From: CAZRXG01 sp964603985
GTDB lineage: Bacteria > Chloroflexota > Anaerolineae > Aggregatilineales > UBA3940
Assembly (NCBI GenBank): GCA_964603985.1
Contig: CAZRXG010000003.1
Span: 62,001 to 126,000, forward strand
Direction of reading: 5' to 3'
DNA: 64,000 bases
Within the stretch, counting starts at the first letter, position 1. Every line of letters starts with the position of its first letter. The notes below the pieces were generated by a model that saw nothing but the letters and a program-made list of their open reading frames with translations, did no database searches and was not told where the DNA came from. The position numbers and the translations under genes are program-made. This document shows, in pieces, positions 61,321-64,000 of this stretch.

Positions 61321-61342
61321 CGTTCACTCCCCCCCTGATGTA

Positions 61343-62143
61343 TCAGTCCGGTTTGCTCAGTTCCTCAAAGGGGACGGTCATCCCCATGATGTTCCAGCCG
61401 CAGTCGACGTACACGACCTCGCCGGTGACGGCCTGCGCCCAGTCCGAGCAGAGCCAGACAGCCGTCCGCCCGACGTCGTCCGGCGTCACGCCGGAGCGCA
61501 GCAGCGCGACCTTCCTGTGGTAATGATAGCTCGATTTGAAGCCGGTAACACCGGCTGCCGCCAGGGTCTTGATCGGCCCGGCGGAGATGGCGTTGACGCG
61601 GATGCCTTGCAAGCCCAGTTCGTGTGCCAGGTAGCGCACACACGACTCCAGCGCCGCCTTGGCGACGCCCATCACATTGTACTGCGGGAGCACAGCGACG
61701 CCCCCCTGGGCCGTTATAGTGACAATTGACCCGCCGTGCGGCATGAGCCTTTCGGCGCGCCGGGCGAGCGTGACGAGCGAGTAGGCGCTGATCTCCAGCG
61801 CGGTCTCGAAACCCCGGCGAGCGGTGTCCACGAAGCGCCCGGTGAGGTCCTCGCGCTCGGCGTAGGCAACCGAGTGCACGAGCACGTCGATGGCCCCGTA
61901 GACCTGCCCGGCCCTCTCAAACACGCGGTCGACGGCGACGTCGTCGGTGACGTTGCACTCTTCGATCAACTTTGCGTTGACACTCTCGGCGAGCGGCCTG
62001 ACGCGGCGCTCAAGCTTCGGGAACGCGTAGCTCAACCCGATTTCTGCGCCCTGCTCGTGCATCGCCTGCGCGATCCCCCAGGCAATCGAGTATTTGTTGG
62101 CGACGCCGAAAACCAGCGCGGTCTTTCCTTCTAACAGGCCCAC
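61343..62143 (-). CDS. FabI paralogue lacking the upper active-site tyrosine
   Basis: This 266-residue protein is very similar to its downstream neighbour along the whole length (same start MGLLEG, VFGVANKYSIAWGIAQAM and GPIKTLAAAG) and clearly arose by tandem duplication. The catalytic pair Y155 and K162 is kept, but the first tyrosine region reads TITAQGGVAV. Residue 145 is Ala and 146 Gln, so the Tyr equivalent to E. coli Tyr146 is missing. The substrate-loop region after GVTGF also differs. It may use another acyl substrate, act on other enoyl compounds, or be a weaker reductase. It follows the alkyladenine glycosylase gene by 23 bases. Confidence 0.88.
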   Translation of the reverse strand: MGLLEGKTALVFGVANKYSIAWGIAQAMHEQGAEIGLSYAFPKLERRVRPLAESVNAKLIEECNVTDDVAVDRVFERAGQVYGAIDVLVHSVAYAEREDLTGRFVDTARRGFETALEISAYSLVTLARRAERLMPHGGSIVTITAQGGVAVLPQYNVMGVAKAALESCVRYLAHELGLQGIRVNAISAGPIKTLAAAGVTGFKSSYHYHRKVALLRSGVTPDDVGRTAVWLCSDWAQAVTGEVVYVDCGWNIMGMTVPFEELSKPD

Positions 62144-62166
62144 AGTCGTCCATCTCTCCTATGCTG

Positions 62167-62766
62167 TCAGCCCCGCGAAACGTGTGGATTGTCCGCAATC
62201 CAGAAGCGCCAGGGCTTGCTCTTCCACGGCTCAGGGACGTTGATCCCGACGCGCGGCCCGCTGCATACCTGCTCGACGGGCGGCGGCTCCCCTTCTTCAA
62301 CGAAGAGCAGGCTCTCCGGGCCGGTCATGTTCAGGCCGTGAGACGATTTGTCGATGCCCAGGGCCATCGTCAGGCGGCCCGGCCCGTTTGTCCATTCGTG
62401 CTGAGGCCGCCCGGCGCGGCGGGTCGACATCTGATCTAACCCCTCGACCGGCTCCAGGGCACGCAGGAGGATCGCAGCGGGATAATCAACTTCCGGGGGC
62501 TTGGCGACAACGTTCAGGAGCCAGTACATGCCGTAGATCAGGTAAACGTAGCTGACCCCGACCGGGCCGAACATGACGGCGTTGCGCTGCGTCATTCCCC
62601 GGTGGCCGTGCGATGCCGCGTCACCCCAGCCGGTGTAAGCCTCGGTCTCGACGATGCGCCCGGCCAGACGCCGACCATCAACCCGGTGGACGAGGACTCT
62701 GCCCAGCAGATCACGGGCGACGGCGCGGGTATCGCGGGCGAAGAACGTGCGAGGCAGCCGGGACAT
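62167..62766 (-). CDS. DNA-3-methyladenine glycosylase (AAG/MPG type)
   Basis: This protein of about 199 residues removes alkylated purines from DNA. It has the AAG family pattern: FFARDTRAVARDLLGRVLVH, IVETEAYTGWGDAASH with the catalytic Glu, RNAVMFGPVGVSYVYLIYGM (Tyr residues that insert into DNA) and NGPGRLTMALGI near the end. ATG 62766 is chosen because AAGGGG is five bases upstream. It lies between an XRE regulator and the fabI pair in a run of same-strand genes. Confidence 0.92.
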   Translation of the reverse strand: MSRLPRTFFARDTRAVARDLLGRVLVHRVDGRRLAGRIVETEAYTGWGDAASHGHRGMTQRNAVMFGPVGVSYVYLIYGMYWLLNVVAKPPEVDYPAAILLRALEPVEGLDQMSTRRAGRPQHEWTNGPGRLTMALGIDKSSHGLNMTGPESLLFVEEGEPPPVEQVCSGPRVGINVPEPWKSKPWRFWIADNPHVSRG

Positions 62767-62814
62767 GAACACCCCTTCGTCGCGCCGAGCGATCGCCCGG
62801 TGCGACGAGACGCC

Positions 62815-63204
62815 TCACCTCTCCTCGTCCTGGAGGAGATCGCGCAGCACATCCGGGTCGGCGATGATGATGACGGTGCTTTCGCGAATGATGTAGGTTG
62901 TCCCGTCAGACGTGGAGATCACGTCCCCGCCGACGGCATCCCGCCCGATGGACTTGTCACCCGCAACGGTGTCGCCGCCGACGTGCAGCCGGACGGCGGG
63001 CGGCTTTTCCGGCTCAATGGGGGATTGGGCCTGTTTGAGGCCGGCGGCCAGAGCCTCGATCTTCTCCTGGTTGGCGGGCTGGGGCTGCGAGACCCCCCGC
63101 TCCCAGCGGGAGACCGTGCTGCGGGAGACGCGCAGCATCCGGGCCAGGAATGTTTGCGACCACTTCCAGGTTCTGCGCAGTTGCTTGAGTTTCTCGATCA
63201 CCAT
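62815..63204 (-). CDS. XRE-family regulator with glycine-aspartate-repeat tail
   Basis: This 129-residue protein has an N-terminal helix-turn-helix (about 3-58; WSQTFLARMLRVSRSTVSRW is the DNA-binding part), a Pro-rich linker, and a second part with repeated Gly-Asp units (HVGGDTVAGDKSIGRDAVGG) followed by a strand-rich end (TYIIRESTVIIIADPDVLRD). Gly-Asp repeats of this kind resemble short beta-helical or effector-associated segments. No family was recognised for the tail. The target is unknown; it may regulate its own run of genes. It lies 18 bases after the epimerase gene. Confidence 0.8.
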   Translation of the reverse strand: MVIEKLKQLRRTWKWSQTFLARMLRVSRSTVSRWERGVSQPQPANQEKIEALAAGLKQAQSPIEPEKPPAVRLHVGGDTVAGDKSIGRDAVGGDVISTSDGTTYIIRESTVIIIADPDVLRDLLQDEER

Positions 63205-63222
63205 ACGCTCCAGTGTGCAGAG

Positions 63223-63999
63223 TCAGGCGGCGAACCGCGGGTCGTTGTCCAGCGTGAGGCGCAGACCGTCGGGCAGCGTCGTTTTGGGCGTGTAGCCCAG
63301 CAGCTTCCCCGCGCGCGTCAGGTCGGCGCGCATGTGGCGTACACCGCCCGGCTGGCCGGTGTTGTAAATCGGCTCCAGGTGCCTGCCCACGACCTGCCCG
63401 ATGGCAACTACCAACTCGTTCAGGCTGGTTTCTTCGCCCCCACCCACGTTGATCACCTGCCGGTCGATGTCGGGGGCCGTCGCCGCAGCGAGCAGGGCGT
63501 CGACCACATCATCCACGTAGACGAAATCGCGAGTCTGCTCCCCATCGCCGAAGATCACCAGCGATGCGCCGGCGAACGCCGCCTTCAGGAAGCGCGGGAT
63601 CACGGGGGCGTGCGAGGCCGGAAGCTGCTGGCCGGGGCCGTAAGCGTTGAAGATGCGCAGCGAGACGGTTTCGATGCCCCACAGCATGCCGATGGTGCGG
63701 ACGTAGGTTTCGGCAGCGAGCTTGCCGACGGCGTAGGGCGAGTCGGGGTTGGGGATCATGCCTTCGTGGAGGGGCTGCTGCTCCTGGGTGCCGTAGACCG
63801 CTCCCGACGAAGCGAGCACGACGCGCTGAACACCGGCATCACGTATGGCCTCCATGAGGCTGACCGTCCCCCCGACGTTGTCGTGGTTGTAGTCACGCGG
63901 GTACTGGATCGATTCGGGCACCGAGACACGCGCGGCCAGATGGTAGACGCAGGAGACATCCTGAAGCAATGTCCACAGCTTAGGAATGTCGGCCACGTC
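63223..63999 (-). CDS. NAD-dependent epimerase/dehydratase, N-terminus outside the window
   Basis: The gene runs off the right end; about 258 C-terminal residues are visible. It is an extended SDR: VYHLAARVSVPESIQYPRDY (substrate approach), ASSGAVYG, the catalytic Y-x3-K in PYAVGKLAAETYVR, and FNAYGPGQQLP. The N-terminal Rossmann glycine motif lies beyond the window. The pattern is that of UDP-glucose 4-epimerase-like or related sugar-nucleotide enzymes. It is the upstream member of the same-strand run (epimerase, XRE, AAG, fabI pair, mutS2). Exact activity is not certain. Confidence 0.85.
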   Translation of the reverse strand, partial: DVADIPKLWTLLQDVSCVYHLAARVSVPESIQYPRDYNHDNVGGTVSLMEAIRDAGVQRVVLASSGAVYGTQEQQPLHEGMIPNPDSPYAVGKLAAETYVRTIGMLWGIETVSLRIFNAYGPGQQLPASHAPVIPRFLKAAFAGASLVIFGDGEQTRDFVYVDDVVDALLAAATAPDIDRQVINVGGGEETSLNELVVAIGQVVGRHLEPIYNTGQPGGVRHMRADLTRAGKLLGYTPKTTLPDGLRLTLDNDPRFAA

Positions 64000-64000
64000 G

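Overview
The window looks like a piece of a high-GC, free-living bacterial chromosome, most probably Chloroflexota (Anaerolineae-like). This is an inference. It rests on the mix of a bacterial-type proS, def, rny, recX, recA and mutS2 with many Thr/Pro-linker surface proteins, a membrane histidine-kinase-like protein with an altered ELRTP box, and a tungsten-type aldehyde oxidoreductase. No rRNA, intact tRNA, CRISPR array, complete insertion sequence or replication origin was seen.

Region 1 (1-3.2 kb, plus) is the end of a branched-chain amino acid ABC transporter operon (livH', livM, livG, livF). Region 2 (3.3-6.9 kb, minus) is four translationally coupled genes: a membrane SGNH-hydrolase protein, an FxLYD-like lipoprotein, a 50-residue protein and a second lipoprotein. 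Region 3 (7.3-10.1 kb, plus) is an AT-rich promoter region, then a tungsten-type aldehyde ferredoxin oxidoreductase between two MoaD-like proteins, closed by a hairpin. Region 4 (10.1-15.9 kb) has an unknown protein, a decayed transposase, a 1293-residue mosaic surface protein and a degraded GH13-type C-terminus. Region 5 (16.1-24.2 kb, plus) is a surface-glycan cluster: deacetylase, methyltransferase, flippase, sulfotransferase, FemAB/GNAT-like transferase and two glycosyltransferases. Everything up to about 24.4 kb is visibly lower in GC than what follows.

Region 6 (24.5-29.2 kb, plus) holds recJ, a sugar-nucleotide epimerase and a TIM-barrel protein that seems to have lost both catalytic glutamates. 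Region 7 (29.2-36.1 kb, minus) holds proS, a LysM protein, a kinase-like coiled-coil membrane protein and def. Region 8 (36.2-39.9 kb) has a penicillin-acylase-family enzyme and two small envelope proteins. Region 9 (40.0-46.9 kb, minus) is the most unusual part. Two PD-(D/E)XK nucleases with iron-staple cysteines and two SF1-like motor proteins overlap stop-to-start, with a lipoprotein gene embedded between them. It reads as an AddAB-type helicase-nuclease split into four polypeptides. Region 10 (46.9-51.6 kb, plus) has a small protein, a LysM/M23 peptidase, a pseudouridine-degradation set (psuK, nitroreductase, psuG) and a GYD protein. Region 11 (51.7-64 kb, minus) runs UbiA-type prenyltransferase, rny, recX, a candidate structured RNA, recA, M20 peptidase, mutS2, two fabI paralogues, an alkyladenine DNA glycosylase, an XRE regulator and an epimerase cut by the window end.

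DNA repair genes are frequent in the right-hand 40 kb (recJ, the AddAB-like set, recX, recA, mutS2, alkyladenine glycosylase). Envelope and surface functions dominate the left part.
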